From the NCBI GenBank assembly GCA_022824805.1, contig JAJDZE010000066.1:1-64000 (forward strand): a DNA stretch of 64,000 nucleotides, read 5' to 3'. Made by a program: the position numbers and the translations under genes. The notes under the pieces were generated by a model that worked only from the letters and a program-made list of their open reading frames with translations, had not been told where the DNA came from and did not search any database. Source of the stretch: Acidimicrobiia bacterium (GTDB lineage: Bacteria; Actinomycetota; Acidimicrobiia; Acidimicrobiales; Poriferisodalaceae). Shown one piece after another: positions 19,757 to 29,939 of this stretch. Position 1 is the stretch's first letter. Every line of letters starts with the position of its first letter.

Positions 19757-20677
19757 TCAGGAAACGATTTCCGATCGGATCGCTCGGGCGACCGCAGCAG
19801 CCCCCAGCATTGCCACCAAGTCCGGTTGGGTGTCGACCTCGCCTGTGGCGAGCAGGAACAGCGCGTCGCCGTCGAAATTCGTGTGGGGGGGCTCGATCGC
19901 CCGGGCAATGCCCGTATGTGCGAGATCGACCGCCCGGCAGGCCTCTGGCTTGGTGAGCCGGGCGTTGGTGACCAGGCAGCCGATGGTGGTGTTGCCACGC
20001 TCGGGCGACTCGGGCTCTTCGGTGCCGCGCCCGGTGAATCCGGGTATCGCACCGACCGGATCATGCGGATAGCGCTCGGCCCCCGGTGGCGCCGTGCAAC
20101 CGGCCAGCACGGTGCCGTCAGTGTCGATGACATCGCCCAGGGCGTTGACCGCCACCAGCGCGCCCACGACCACATCGCCCGAACGCTCCACCGCAGCGCC
20201 CAGCCAGCCGGGCGCGGAGAAGTCCCGACCAGCGACCTTGCCGATCGTGCAGCCCCTCCCGACGCCGACCCGCCCGGTGGCGGGCTCGTCCTCGCTGGCG
20301 GCCTCGCAGGCAGCCCATCCCGCGGCCGCGGTCGGACGCTCGCTGTCCGGGGACTGGATGTCGTACACCACGGCCGCCCCCACGACCGGCACAATGCTGC
20401 CGCGGATGTCGAGCCCGCGGCCCTCGCTGGCGCACCAGCGCACAACTCCGTCAGCCGCAGAAAGGCCGAAGACGCTGTTGCCGCACAGCACCACCCCGTG
20501 ACACTCGACGCCGGCGCCCGTCGAACTCAGCGCAGCGGCCTCGCGAGTTCCGGGTGCACCCCCGCGCACGGCGATGGCCCCCAAGGTGCCTGGCGGCGGA
20601 AGCACCACGGTCACCCCAGTGGCTGCGTCGTCGTCGGTCCATGAACCGACCAGCACCGACGGCAATCCCAACGCCAT
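19757..20677 (-). CDS. P1 family (DmpA/BapA-like, S58) peptidase
   Basis: GNSVFGLSAADGVVRWCASEGRG; GVGRGCTIGKVAG; ERGNTTIGCLVTNARLTKPEACRAVDLAHTGIARAIEPPHTNFDGDALF. Confidence 0.9.
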   Translation of the reverse strand: MALGLPSVLVGSWTDDDAATGVTVVLPPPGTLGAIAVRGGAPGTREAAALSSTGAGVECHGVVLCGNSVFGLSAADGVVRWCASEGRGLDIRGSIVPVVGAAVVYDIQSPDSERPTAAAGWAACEAASEDEPATGRVGVGRGCTIGKVAGRDFSAPGWLGAAVERSGDVVVGALVAVNALGDVIDTDGTVLAGCTAPPGAERYPHDPVGAIPGFTGRGTEEPESPERGNTTIGCLVTNARLTKPEACRAVDLAHTGIARAIEPPHTNFDGDALFLLATGEVDTQPDLVAMLGAAAVARAIRSEIVS

Positions 20678-20758
20678 GGCCGCGCACCCTACGCGCTGGA
20701 CTGCCCGCTGGCCGCGCCGGTTCGGAGGCGCAGCCCGGCCGCCGGGAGCAACGGCGGG

Positions 20759-21712
20759 CTACTCCTCGGCGGCCCCGATCGGGGAAGCGGCGTCGGCGGT
20801 GCGGTCGCGGAACATCTCGCCCATGGCGGCGACGGCGCCGAGCACGCCGCTGGTGTCGAGCGGCAGGAAGATCTTGGTGGCCTGGCCGTTCGCGACGCCT
20901 TGCAGCGCTTCGAGGTACTTGATGGCGATCAGGTCGTCGGTGGGGTCGCCATTGTGGATCGCCAAGAACACTCGCTCGATGGCCTGGCCCTCGCCCTCGG
21001 CCACCGTGAGCTTCTGGTACTTGTCGGCATCAGCCACCCGCTTGATGGCCTCCGCCTCGCCCTCAGCCCGCAGGATCTGCGACTGCTTCACGCCCTCTGC
21101 CTGGAGGATCGCCGCCCGCTTCTCGCCCTCCGCCTCGGTGACCGCAGCACGCCGGTCGCGTTCGGCCTTCATCTGGCGGTGCATCGCTGTGGTCACATCG
21201 GCGGGCGGCTCGATCCGCTGGATCTCCACGCGGACCACACGGGTGCCCCACTTGTCGGTGGCGTCATCGAGGATCTGCCGCAGCTTGGAGTTGATGACCT
21301 CGCGCGACACCAGCGCATCGTCGAGCTGCAGGTCGCCGACCACATTGCGGAGGTTGGTCTGGGCCAGCTTCGTCACGGCGATGATGAAATTGCCGACCGC
21401 GTACTTCAGCTTCACCGGATCAGTGGGCTCGTAGTAGATGACAGCGTCGACGGTGACCGCCACATTGTCCTTGGTGATGACCTCCTGGGGCGGCACGTCC
21501 ACGACCTGCTCGCGCATGTCCACCTTCAAGATGCGCTGCACGAACGGGATCACGAAGCGCAGGCCCGGTTCGACCGTCATGCGGTACTTGCCCAGGAACT
21601 CGATGAGGCCCTGCTCGAAGGGGCGCACGATGCGCAAGCCTTTCGCCGCTATCACGAAGATCGCCAGTGCGATGATTGCCAGGAGAATCACTCCGGGGCC
21701 GATGCTGTCCAT
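20759..21712 (-). CDS. SPFH/stomatin-family membrane protein
   Basis: [81 protein letters not shown]. Confidence 0.95.
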   Translation of the reverse strand: MDSIGPGVILLAIIALAIFVIAAKGLRIVRPFEQGLIEFLGKYRMTVEPGLRFVIPFVQRILKVDMREQVVDVPPQEVITKDNVAVTVDAVIYYEPTDPVKLKYAVGNFIIAVTKLAQTNLRNVVGDLQLDDALVSREVINSKLRQILDDATDKWGTRVVRVEIQRIEPPADVTTAMHRQMKAERDRRAAVTEAEGEKRAAILQAEGVKQSQILRAEGEAEAIKRVADADKYQKLTVAEGEGQAIERVFLAIHNGDPTDDLIAIKYLEALQGVANGQATKIFLPLDTSGVLGAVAAMGEMFRDRTADAASPIGAAEE

Positions 21713-22305
21713 CAGTCGCTCCTCGATGGTTGGGGCTTGGCCGCTTGCTGGCTCTGGCCGCCGTCGGACTCGGACTCGGCCGTTGCATCTTCGTCGGCGT
21801 CGTCTGGTGCGGCCGCCTCGGAGGCCGCCGCACCGGCGGCGTCGCGACGCAGGTAGTCGGACGGTGGCGGTTCGAGGACTTCGACATCGAGCTTGGTGCC
21901 GTGCAGTGCCGTGACGCGCACCAACGAGCCCTCGGCCACCAGCCCGCTCTCGGCAACGGCCCGCCACTCGTCCGATTCGACGCGCACACGTCCGGTGTTG
22001 GCAACGAGATCGATGTCTTCGATGACCCGCGCCTCCATGCCGATATAGCGGTTGGCCCCCACCGGCAGATCGTCGGGGCGGTCCTGGCGGCCCATGAATC
22101 GGCGCAGCACCAGCATCGACACCGCGGTGCCGCCAAAGAACAGCAGCCATTGGACGGCGCCGTGCAGGTCCAGCCACGCCGCTGCCGCTGCGAGCGCGGC
22201 GCCGAGCGCGAACGGCAGGAGGAAGAAGCCGGCAGTGAAGATCTCGCCGATGCCCATCACCATGGTCACGGCGACCCACACCCACCGCCACAGTTCGTTG
22301 TCCAC
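21712..22305 (-). CDS. NfeD-family membrane protein
   Basis: TM helices followed by an OB-fold-like C-terminus ([54 protein letters not shown]); 1-nt overlap with SPFH gene. GTG start at 22305 assumed. Confidence 0.85.
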   Translation of the reverse strand: MDNELWRWVWVAVTMVMGIGEIFTAGFFLLPFALGAALAAAAAWLDLHGAVQWLLFFGGTAVSMLVLRRFMGRQDRPDDLPVGANRYIGMEARVIEDIDLVANTGRVRVESDEWRAVAESGLVAEGSLVRVTALHGTKLDVEVLEPPPSDYLRRDAAGAAASEAAAPDDADEDATAESESDGGQSQQAAKPQPSRSD

Positions 22306-22363
22306 ACCGACCCCCGATCGCGCGATGGACCCGCTGCCAGTATGCCCCGCCTCAGCGAGGGTG

Positions 22364-23242
22364 TTAGCGCCTCTGGCAGCGGGGGCACCAGGTGCTGGAG
22401 CGCTGGTCGAGCACGCGGCGGCGCAGTTCGGTGCCGCAGCGCACGCACGGCTCGCCTGCGCGTCCGTAGCAGACGAAGTACTTCTGATTGTCGCCTGCGC
22501 CTTCGAGGCTGTAGTAGTCGCGCAGGGTGCTCCCGCCCCGTTCGATGCTGGCGACCAATACATCTCGCAGCGCCTCCAGCAGCCGTTTGGCTCGCGGTTT
22601 CGAGATCGCCCGGGCCGACGGGTTGATGCGCGCCAGGAACAGCGCCTCGTCGGCGTAGATGTTGCCGATGCCCGCAACCAGCCGCTGGTTCAGCAACTGG
22701 GTCTTGATGCGCTGGCTCGACCGCCTGCTCGCCCGCCAGAACGCGGTTGCGCCCAAGCCCTCCTCCAGCGGCTCAGGACCCATGGCGGCAAGCGTCGGCA
22801 GGCGCCGGTAGTCGCCCCGGTCGCAGACGGCGATGCGGCCGAACCGGCGCACGTCGTGGAAGCAGAGCGTCTCGCCGTTGTCGAGGTGCCACCACGCACG
22901 CACATACGGGTCGACCGTGCTGACTGCGTTCGGCGCCATGACCTCCGCCGCCGATCCATCGGCAGGGCGCAGCGGCGGCATGGCGTCGCGTACTGCGCCG
23001 CTTGCCCCGGCGAAGCAGAGCCGGCCGGTCATGCCCAGATGCACGATCAGTTCACGCCCACAGTCCAGTTCTGCGATCAAATACTTGCCGCGCCGGCGCA
23101 GCGCCTCGATCTCGCTGCCCACCGCATCGGGTCCAGACGCGAACTTGTGCGACGGGTAGGCCCATGCCTCGGTGATGCGACGTCCCACCAGCGGCCCGGC
23201 CAACTGGCGCCGCACCACCTCGACCTCCGGCAGCTCAGGCAT
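22364..23242 (-). CDS. mutM: Formamidopyrimidine-DNA glycosylase
   Basis: MPELPEVEVVRRQL N-terminus, zinc finger CYGRAGEPCVRCGTELRRRVLDQRSSTWCPRCQR. Confidence 0.96.
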   Translation of the reverse strand: MPELPEVEVVRRQLAGPLVGRRITEAWAYPSHKFASGPDAVGSEIEALRRRGKYLIAELDCGRELIVHLGMTGRLCFAGASGAVRDAMPPLRPADGSAAEVMAPNAVSTVDPYVRAWWHLDNGETLCFHDVRRFGRIAVCDRGDYRRLPTLAAMGPEPLEEGLGATAFWRASRRSSQRIKTQLLNQRLVAGIGNIYADEALFLARINPSARAISKPRAKRLLEALRDVLVASIERGGSTLRDYYSLEGAGDNQKYFVCYGRAGEPCVRCGTELRRRVLDQRSSTWCPRCQRR

Positions 23243-23314
23243 CGCTCGGCTGCGGGTTGCTTGACGGTTCGGTGCGCATCCGCCGCGGGCAGTTCCAGGC
23301 TGCGCGTATCAGGC

Positions 23315-24118
23315 CTACCGGAAATTCGGCGGGCGCTTCTCCAAGAACGCAGCTACGGCCTCGCGGTGATCGTGCGATGCACGAGCGATGTTCAGCGCCT
23401 CCAGCTCGCGGCGTTGCACCGCACCCAGATCGGTGTCGGAGCCATTGGCGGAAAGCAACTGCTTCGTGAGCTGCAGCATGGTGGGCGGGTTCTCGGCGTA
23501 GCTGCTCGCCCGCGCCAGGGCAGCTTCGAGCACGTCGCCATCGGTGACCTCGTCGACGAGGCCCATCTCGCCCGCCTCGGCGCCCGTGACGATCCGGCCG
23601 GACAGCGCGAGGTCTGAGGCCGCGCCCCAACCGCAGCGCTGGATGAGGATGTGCGACGACGCCAGTTCTGGCGTGACACCCATCTTCACGAAACGGCACG
23701 ACAGCTTGGCGTCGCTATGGGCGATGAGGAAGTCCATCGACAGGATCATGGTGAGGCCGACGCCGATGGATGCGCCGTTGATTGCCGCCACCATGGGCTT
23801 CGAGCTGCGCACGAGCTCGACCCAGTCGTCTGCGGCGGAGTCGTCGTGGGCAGCCGCTTCGCCCACGCTGGCGCCCGCTTCGTCGGCTGCGTCGATGCGG
23901 GCCGCGAATACCTCGGCGATATCGGCGCCGGCGCAGAAGCCGCGACCCGCGCCAGTGATGACGAATGCCCCGATCGACGAGTCGTCGTTGCCGGCCCGTA
24001 CCGCGTGGGTCAGCTCCGACTGCATGCGCGGCGTCCAAGCGTTGAGTTTCTCCGGCCGGTTCAGCGTCAGTACCCGCACATCGTCGCGGTCGGTCACGGT
24101 GATCTGCTCGTAGTCCAT
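23315..24118 (-). CDS. Enoyl-CoA hydratase/isomerase family protein
   Basis: VRVLTLNRPEKLNAWTPRM; GAGRGFCAGADIAEVF; AAINGASIGVGLTMILSMDFLIAHSDAKLS. Confidence 0.93.
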   Translation of the reverse strand: MDYEQITVTDRDDVRVLTLNRPEKLNAWTPRMQSELTHAVRAGNDDSSIGAFVITGAGRGFCAGADIAEVFAARIDAADEAGASVGEAAAHDDSAADDWVELVRSSKPMVAAINGASIGVGLTMILSMDFLIAHSDAKLSCRFVKMGVTPELASSHILIQRCGWGAASDLALSGRIVTGAEAGEMGLVDEVTDGDVLEAALARASSYAENPPTMLQLTKQLLSANGSDTDLGAVQRRELEALNIARASHDHREAVAAFLEKRPPNFR

Positions 24119-24177
24119 CTGGATGCTCCCAAGTTCGCAGGATCGGGCTACAGCATGGCCGCTGAGCGCGCAGCTTT

Positions 24178-24256
24178 GCTCACGCAGCGAGCTGTATCCG
24201 ATGCGGGCCGGCTCACGCAGCGAGCTGTGCTCAATGCAGCATCGCTCACGCAGCGA
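24178..24256. repeat. Three tandem copies with 33-bp period (core GCTCACGCAGCGA)
   Basis: Exact GCTCACGCAGCGA at 24178, 24211 and 24244; the third copy overlaps the 3' end of the PD-(D/E)XK nuclease gene. Confidence 0.8.
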
Positions 24257-25121
24257 TGCCCGTCCTCCGCTGGTGCTCGAGTTGGCCTTCGGAGCAGTCG
24301 TCGCGGTAGGGACACCAGCTGCACAGGGGGCCCGGGGTGGGTTCGAAGCAGCCGGTGTCAGCGGCGTCAGCGATCCGATCCCATGTGTCGCGATGTTCGT
24401 CGACCGCCGCCGCTACAGCGTCGGCATCGAATGGGCGGGCGATCTCGGTGGGCCGACGGTGGTCGCGGCCGGCACCTGTCTCGCCCAGATACAGCAGCCG
24501 CACGTCGCTGACGTCGTCGCCGACCGACTCCAGCGCGGCCGCATACAGCCAGACCTGCGACAGGCGGCTGTCGACGAAGCGCTGCGAGGGCGGCCTGCCG
24601 GTCTTGTAGTCGGTGACGCGCACACCTTTTGACACCCGGTCGACCAGGTCCACGATGCCCCGGAACGGCACGCCATCCAGCGATGTGCGGAGGTCGCGCT
24701 CGCGGTCCACCACGTCGACCTCGGCGGGATCCACCAGCTGGAAGTACCCCTCGACATCGGTCCACGCGTTCCATCGAAAGGCCCGTTCCTGGGCTTCGGG
24801 CAGTTCCAGCGCCACAAAATCGGGGTTCTCCGCGAGCTGCGGCCACAGATCCCGGCAGATGGCACGAGCCCGCTCAAGCGTGCGCTGCGCAGGCGCCACC
24901 GCCAGCAGCTCCTCGAGCACGTGGTGCACGAACGTGCCGCGCAGCGCCGGCTCGCCGGGAGGGTCCGGCAGCTTGTCGAGGTAGCGGAACTTCCAGCGCC
25001 TCGCGCACTGCCGGAATGTCGACGCGCCTGAGGGGCTCAGGCTCCGCGGAAGCTCGACCTTGAGCGCGCCGTTGTCAGCGACGCTGCCGGTGCGGGGTTC
25101 CACGTTCACAGCGTGGCCCAT
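24246..25121 (-). CDS. RecB-like PD-(D/E)XK nuclease family protein
   Basis: LSPSGASTFRQCARRWKFRYLDKLPDPPGEPALRGTFVHHVLEELL; GIVDLVDRVSKGVRVTDYKTGRPPS; CSWCPYRDDC iron-sulfur-type C-terminal cysteines. Confidence 0.88.
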   Translation of the reverse strand: MGHAVNVEPRTGSVADNGALKVELPRSLSPSGASTFRQCARRWKFRYLDKLPDPPGEPALRGTFVHHVLEELLAVAPAQRTLERARAICRDLWPQLAENPDFVALELPEAQERAFRWNAWTDVEGYFQLVDPAEVDVVDRERDLRTSLDGVPFRGIVDLVDRVSKGVRVTDYKTGRPPSQRFVDSRLSQVWLYAAALESVGDDVSDVRLLYLGETGAGRDHRRPTEIARPFDADAVAAAVDEHRDTWDRIADAADTGCFEPTPGPLCSWCPYRDDCSEGQLEHQRRTGIAA

Positions 25122-25145
25122 CCGGTCATCGAGCGCGTGGATGGT

Positions 25146-25451
25146 TTAGGGACGGCGGCGCCAGCGCCGCCACAGCCACCACGCCACGACTGCAGCAATC
25201 AGCCACCCGGCGGCGACTGCCCCGCCGAATGCGGCGAGCAGGCGCCGGTCGACTGGCTCGGCCTGGCGCGGCAGAAGGTGCGATGCAGGCGCGGGCGCCG
25301 GATCGGTGTCAGCGTCGGTGTCGGCGACCCGAGCACCCGCAGCAGTTGGGGCGACTGGTGTCTCAACAGGCTCGGCCGCGGGCAGATCGCCCGGGAGCGC
25401 AGCGGTCCCGTCGACGCTCGGCCGTGGTCGGTTCGGGTCGTAGTTGGCCAT
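25146..25451 (-). CDS. Small single-TM protein, low-complexity N-terminus
   Basis: MANYDPNRPRPSVDG...RRLLAAFGGAVAAGWLIAAVVAWWLWRRWRRRP. Confidence 0.55.
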   Translation of the reverse strand: MANYDPNRPRPSVDGTAALPGDLPAAEPVETPVAPTAAGARVADTDADTDPAPAPASHLLPRQAEPVDRRLLAAFGGAVAAGWLIAAVVAWWLWRRWRRRP

Positions 25452-25498
25452 GGTCAAACCCTGCAACGGCGAGCAATCCGAGCGTACCGCCGACGGGA

Positions 25499-26269
25499 TC
25501 AGGCCAATCGGCGCCCCAAGTCGAACCACAGCTCGTCGAAGGCCTGCACCGCTTCGGGCGCACCAGGCCGGCGGCCGAGCGCCCGCAGCGGCTGCGACTG
25601 CCCGGAGGCTTCGGCGATGGCGGCCCGCTGCGGGACGGGCGGCAACAACTCTGTGTCGAAGCGCTCAGCGAGCTGCTGGGCCCAATACGCGTTGTCACGC
25701 GTCCGTCCAACACGATTCAGCACGACACCGGCGATCGTGGGCGTGCCTTGGCGCTGCGCTACTCGACCGATCGTGGATCGCATGAGGTCGACGCCGTCGG
25801 CTGCCCAAGCCGCCGGTTCGGTCACCACCAGCGCACGGTCGGCTGCGAACAGCCCGTTGATGCACAGCAGGCCCAACGACGGCGGGCAGTCGATGAGAAC
25901 GAGATCGTGGCTCACGCCGGCGAGCGCAATGCGCAGCCGGTCCTGTGCGCCCACTGGGTCTGCAGCCATCTGCGGTTCCCGGCTGGCCAGCGCATAGCTG
26001 CCCGGGACGAGTTGCGGGCAAGGCCCGTCAGGTGGCCAGCAAGCGTCGGTGACCGCGGAGAGCACAGCCCCCGGGGTCGGATCGGCGAGTGCGTCGTCGA
26101 CGCTCGGAGACCCGTTCCACACGCCTAGGCCAGCCGACGCGTTGGACTGCGGGTCGAGATCCACGACGAGCACGCTCAGCCCCGAAGCGCTCGCGGCCTC
26201 AGCGATGCCGAGCGCGACGGTGGTCTTGCCCACGCCGCCCTTTTGGTTGACCACAGCCAGCGTCGTCAT
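25499..26269 (-). CDS. ParA/Soj-family ATPase
   Basis: MTTLAVVNQKGGVGKTTVALGIAEAA; VLVVDLDPQSNASAGLG; VLIDCPPSLGLLCINGL. Confidence 0.93.
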   Translation of the reverse strand: MTTLAVVNQKGGVGKTTVALGIAEAASASGLSVLVVDLDPQSNASAGLGVWNGSPSVDDALADPTPGAVLSAVTDACWPPDGPCPQLVPGSYALASREPQMAADPVGAQDRLRIALAGVSHDLVLIDCPPSLGLLCINGLFAADRALVVTEPAAWAADGVDLMRSTIGRVAQRQGTPTIAGVVLNRVGRTRDNAYWAQQLAERFDTELLPPVPQRAAIAEASGQSQPLRALGRRPGAPEAVQAFDELWFDLGRRLA

Positions 26270-26305
26270 CGCAAGTGCCCTACTCCGACCCCGATGAGCA
26301 CCGTG

Positions 26306-27508
26306 TCACGGCGCCGCTGTCGCGAGCGGTGTGGACAAGTCGATGCCGCACAGGGCCGCCGCGGCCGCCAGCTCGCCTCGCAGCCTCGCGCCCGCGGCCC
26401 CTCGCTCAGCCGCAGCAGCAGCGTCGAGCAGTGCAGCACGCGCCATCGGGGCATTGAGGTCGTCATCCAGCACAGCCTGCACCTCGGCGAGCAGGCCCGA
26501 TGACCCCTCGCCCGATCCGGCCGCAGGCGAGGCACCGGCAGCGGCTGCCACCAGCCTGTCCAAGTCTCGCTGGGCAGCAAGACCCTCCGAATCGAACCAC
26601 TCCCATTCCGTGCGGTAGTGGTGCGCCATGAGCGCCAGCCGGATGGCCCTGGGATCGATGCGTGCACGCAGATCCGAGATGAAGACCAGGTTGCCGAGCG
26701 ATTTCGACATCTTGTGCCCCTGGTACGAGACCAGGGCCGCATGCACCCAATATCGGGCCAGCGGAGCACCGTGCAGTGCCTCGCTCTGAGCGATCTCGCA
26801 CTCGTGGTGCGGGAACACCAGGTCACCGCCCCCGCCATGTATGTCGATGGTCTCGCCGAGCGCCGCGTAGCCCATCGCCGAGCACTCGATGTGCCAGCCA
26901 GGCCGCCCCGAGCCGAACGGCGACGGCCACGAGGGCTCGCCGTCTGCGCTGGCCTGCCACAGCACGAAGTCGAGCGGGTTGCGCTGGCGGGGGTCGTCAG
27001 GTGCGCCGCCGCGCTCGGTGGCCAGCTCGGTCATGCGACCGGCGCTGTAGCCCGACAGCTTCCCGAATTCAGGGAACGTGGTGACGTCGAAGAAGACCCG
27101 ATCGTGCGAGATGTAGGCATGCCCGGCATCGAGCAGCTTGGAGATCATGGTGATCATGGCGTCAATGGACCGGGTGGCCCGCGGCTCGTGCGCCGCGGGC
27201 CGTGTTCGAAGTGCCGCCATGTCGGCTTCGAAGCGTTCGATCTCCCGCTCGGCCAACGACAGGTAGTGCTCGCCCAGCTCGGCTGCCTTGGGCAGGATGC
27301 TGTCGTCGACGTCGGTGTAGTTGCGTACCAGCGTGACGGTGTGGCCTCTGTCTTCGAGGCGACGTATCAGCAGGTCGTAGGCCAGATACGTGGCGGCGTG
27401 CCCCAGGTGGGTGGCGTCATAGGGCGTGATGCCGCAGACATACATGCCGACGTGATCGCCGAGTTCCAACTCGACGACGGTCTTCTGCGCGGTGTCGAAG
27501 ATGCGCAT
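26306..27508 (-). CDS. mshC: Cysteine--1-D-myo-inosityl 2-amino-2-deoxy-alpha-D-glucopyranoside ligase-like (mycothiol) / CysS-like
   Basis: MYVCGITPYDATHLGHAATYLAYDLLIRRLEDRGHTVTLVRNYTDVDDSIL; KMSKSLGN; about 400 aa, shorter than typical CysRS. Confidence 0.8.
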   Translation of the reverse strand: MRIFDTAQKTVVELELGDHVGMYVCGITPYDATHLGHAATYLAYDLLIRRLEDRGHTVTLVRNYTDVDDSILPKAAELGEHYLSLAEREIERFEADMAALRTRPAAHEPRATRSIDAMITMISKLLDAGHAYISHDRVFFDVTTFPEFGKLSGYSAGRMTELATERGGAPDDPRQRNPLDFVLWQASADGEPSWPSPFGSGRPGWHIECSAMGYAALGETIDIHGGGGDLVFPHHECEIAQSEALHGAPLARYWVHAALVSYQGHKMSKSLGNLVFISDLRARIDPRAIRLALMAHHYRTEWEWFDSEGLAAQRDLDRLVAAAAGASPAAGSGEGSSGLLAEVQAVLDDDLNAPMARAALLDAAAAAERGAAGARLRGELAAAAALCGIDLSTPLATAAP

Positions 27509-27540
27509 TCCCACGGCCCGACACGGTACTGTCGGAGCGG

Positions 27541-28719
27541 GTGGACAAGCGTGGTAGCGATCGTGCGCTGCTCGAGCGGATTGCCCTGTACCGGCATCGA
27601 CGTGAGCTGCCGCCACTGCAACCCGCAGTCATCGATGAGCTTGCCGAATGGCTGAGAATCCACGGCGCCGACCCGCTCACCTACGTGTGCGATCTCTTCG
27701 AGCGACACCAAGTGGTCTTCGTGGGCCACCACACCCCCACGCGCCGCGCCGGGCTGTTCCTGCAGGATCTCGTGGCAGCGGCGTACCGGTCCGGCGTGGG
27801 CATCGTGGCGATGGAGTACGCCTGCGTCGATGACCAGGCCCGGCTCGACGCGGTGGTCACCGGCGCGACCTTCGACGAGCAGCTCGCGCGAGACGCACTG
27901 CTCCGCTGGGGCATACGCCACAACTTCGCCTACCGCGAATACCTCAACGTGCTGAGTGCGGTCTGGGAGGTGAACCGGCGCTTCGTCGGCAGCGGGCCGC
28001 CCATGCGCGTCCTGGCGCTCGACTACGACCTCGACCTCGATGCCGTCACCGACACGGCCGACCTGCGCACCTCGTACGCGTGGCCGCACCTGCGCAGCCG
28101 CGGCCCGGTGTCAGCGCACATGTGCGACGTGCTGCTCGCCGAGGTCGTCGAGCCGGGTCATCGCGCGCTCGTGCTCGCCCGCACCGCTCACGCGCTCACC
28201 CGCGCCAGGCGGCTGCCGCACCGGGTGTGGGATGCGATAGATGCCGAGATCGTGGGCGGTCAAGTGGTGGGCGCAGCGAACCGTGTGTACGAGGTGGTGG
28301 CCGACCGTGCCGTCACCGTGCTGATCCACGAACCGCTGCCGGCCGACGGCGAGCTGTGCGACTACGCCCTGGTCGCCGACGGCGTGCTCGACGCGGCGTT
28401 TGCCATGCACGACGACCTGGCCGTGCCGCTCGCCTTCGACGTCGATCAAGGGCCCGCAGCCCGACTCGGCTGTACCACCAGCCTCGATCGCGGGCCGCTC
28501 GGCGGCCTCGCCACCGGCTGGATCTACCTCGAACCCGACTACGAGCGTCGTGCGCCGACCCCGCTGCCCGAGCCGGTGCCTGCGGTGTACGTGGAGCACG
28601 CTCGGCGGTATGCCCTCGATCCGGCGCTGCGAGACGAGACATCGACCCCTGGCGACTTCGCTGCGGCAGTGTCCGAATCAGCAGCGGCAGCAGAGCTGGC
28701 CTGGACACAGGTGCTCTAG
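27541..28719 (+). CDS. ChaN/EreA-like (TIKI superfamily-like) protein, copy 1
   Basis: VVFVGHHTPTRRAGLFLQDLVAAAYRSGVGIVAMEYACVDDQARLDAVVTGATFDEQLAR...FAYREYLNVLSAVWEVNR resembles the ChaN pattern and is paralogous to the next gene. Confidence 0.5.
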   Translation: MDKRGSDRALLERIALYRHRRELPPLQPAVIDELAEWLRIHGADPLTYVCDLFERHQVVFVGHHTPTRRAGLFLQDLVAAAYRSGVGIVAMEYACVDDQARLDAVVTGATFDEQLARDALLRWGIRHNFAYREYLNVLSAVWEVNRRFVGSGPPMRVLALDYDLDLDAVTDTADLRTSYAWPHLRSRGPVSAHMCDVLLAEVVEPGHRALVLARTAHALTRARRLPHRVWDAIDAEIVGGQVVGAANRVYEVVADRAVTVLIHEPLPADGELCDYALVADGVLDAAFAMHDDLAVPLAFDVDQGPAARLGCTTSLDRGPLGGLATGWIYLEPDYERRAPTPLPEPVPAVYVEHARRYALDPALRDETSTPGDFAAAVSESAAAAELAWTQVL

Positions 28720-28779
28720 CTGGGCGCTGGGTCGGCTCGCTGTCAGTTTCGGGGCCGCCAGCGGGCAGACTCTTGGGCG

Positions 28780-29931
28780 GTGCCGCCCGAAGAACCCACC
28801 GACCACGAGCGGCCCACGCCCGCGCTCCTGTCGCCTGAGGAATACCTGGGCGACCTCTGCGGGCGCCACCAGATCGTTCTGCTCGGCGACCAGGTCGGGG
28901 TCCGCCAGCACTTGGGCTTCCTGGCGGGCACGCTCGCCGAGCTGGCCGAGGGCGGCGTGGAGAATCTCGCCTGGGAATTCACCAACTCACGCCGTCAAGC
29001 CGAGTTGGATGCCCTGATCGACGCGCCGGAGTGGGACAGCCGGGCCTGCGCCGACCTCTTCGTCGATCTGCTCGGTGCCGGATTCGGCTACCGGGAATAC
29101 GCCGACGTGCTGCACACGGTCTGGAAGCACAACCAAGCCGAGCTCCGCCGGGACGACGACCGGCGGCCCATCCGCGTGATCGCACTCGGCCTGCCCACCT
29201 ACGTGGAAGACCCCGACCTGCTCGACGGTCGCTCCGCCGCCGAGCTGGGGCTGCGGAACTGGTCGCTCGGCGGGCACTACCGGGACATGTCCGCGTTTCA
29301 CGCTGCCAGCGTGCTCACGACCGAAGTGCTCCGAGGGGGCCAGCGGGCGCTCGTGTACATGAACGTCGCCGCAACCACGACCGGTCTCATCGAGTGGGTT
29401 GACGGCTCGCCGACAGCCTCTGCGGGCAACCTCCTGTGGCGGTGGATGAGCGACGGATGCCGACGCGTCGTGTTCCACGGCGCCGTGGCCGACACCGCCG
29501 CCACCGAACGGGTCGAGGAGCTGATCTCACGCTCGCCCGAAGGGCGGGGCGGCACCGACATCCGCTTCGGCTTGGACCTGGCAGCCTCGACGCTCGGCAG
29601 CGTTGCGATGACGGGGGTGCGCGGCTCGCTCGACGGTGCCGATACCTCGCTGCGACTGCGCGAAGTTGCCGACGGCTACCTCTATCTGGGGCCGCGGGCC
29701 GACTGGGAACCGTGCGCGCTGATCGACGACCTGGTCACCGACGACAACTTCGCGAGTGCCGAGGCCCGTTACCGCGCACTCGATCCCCGACCGGCGCCCT
29801 ACACCCGCGCCGAGCTCGACGAGGTGCGCCGCACCGGGCAGCAGGAGCTGTCGGCAGCCTGGCCGCCGCTGCCGGAACCGCCCGAGGCGCCCAAGCGACG
29901 TTTCGCGCGCTTCCGCAAGAACGACGAGTAG
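28780..29931 (+). CDS. ChaN/EreA-like (TIKI superfamily-like) protein, copy 2
   Basis: IVLLGDQVGVRQHLGFLAGTLAELAEGGVENLAWEFTNSRRQAELDALIDAPEWDSRACADLF...FGYREYADVLHTVWKHNQ aligns by eye to the preceding gene. Confidence 0.5.
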   Translation: MPPEEPTDHERPTPALLSPEEYLGDLCGRHQIVLLGDQVGVRQHLGFLAGTLAELAEGGVENLAWEFTNSRRQAELDALIDAPEWDSRACADLFVDLLGAGFGYREYADVLHTVWKHNQAELRRDDDRRPIRVIALGLPTYVEDPDLLDGRSAAELGLRNWSLGGHYRDMSAFHAASVLTTEVLRGGQRALVYMNVAATTTGLIEWVDGSPTASAGNLLWRWMSDGCRRVVFHGAVADTAATERVEELISRSPEGRGGTDIRFGLDLAASTLGSVAMTGVRGSLDGADTSLRLREVADGYLYLGPRADWEPCALIDDLVTDDNFASAEARYRALDPRPAPYTRAELDEVRRTGQQELSAAWPPLPEPPEAPKRRFARFRKNDE

Positions 29932-29939
29932 CGAATACC

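Noticed and set aside
24178-24256. CRISPR array
   Set aside because: Only three 13-bp exact cores with partly similar 20-bp gaps; no leader or cas genes; overlaps a gene end.
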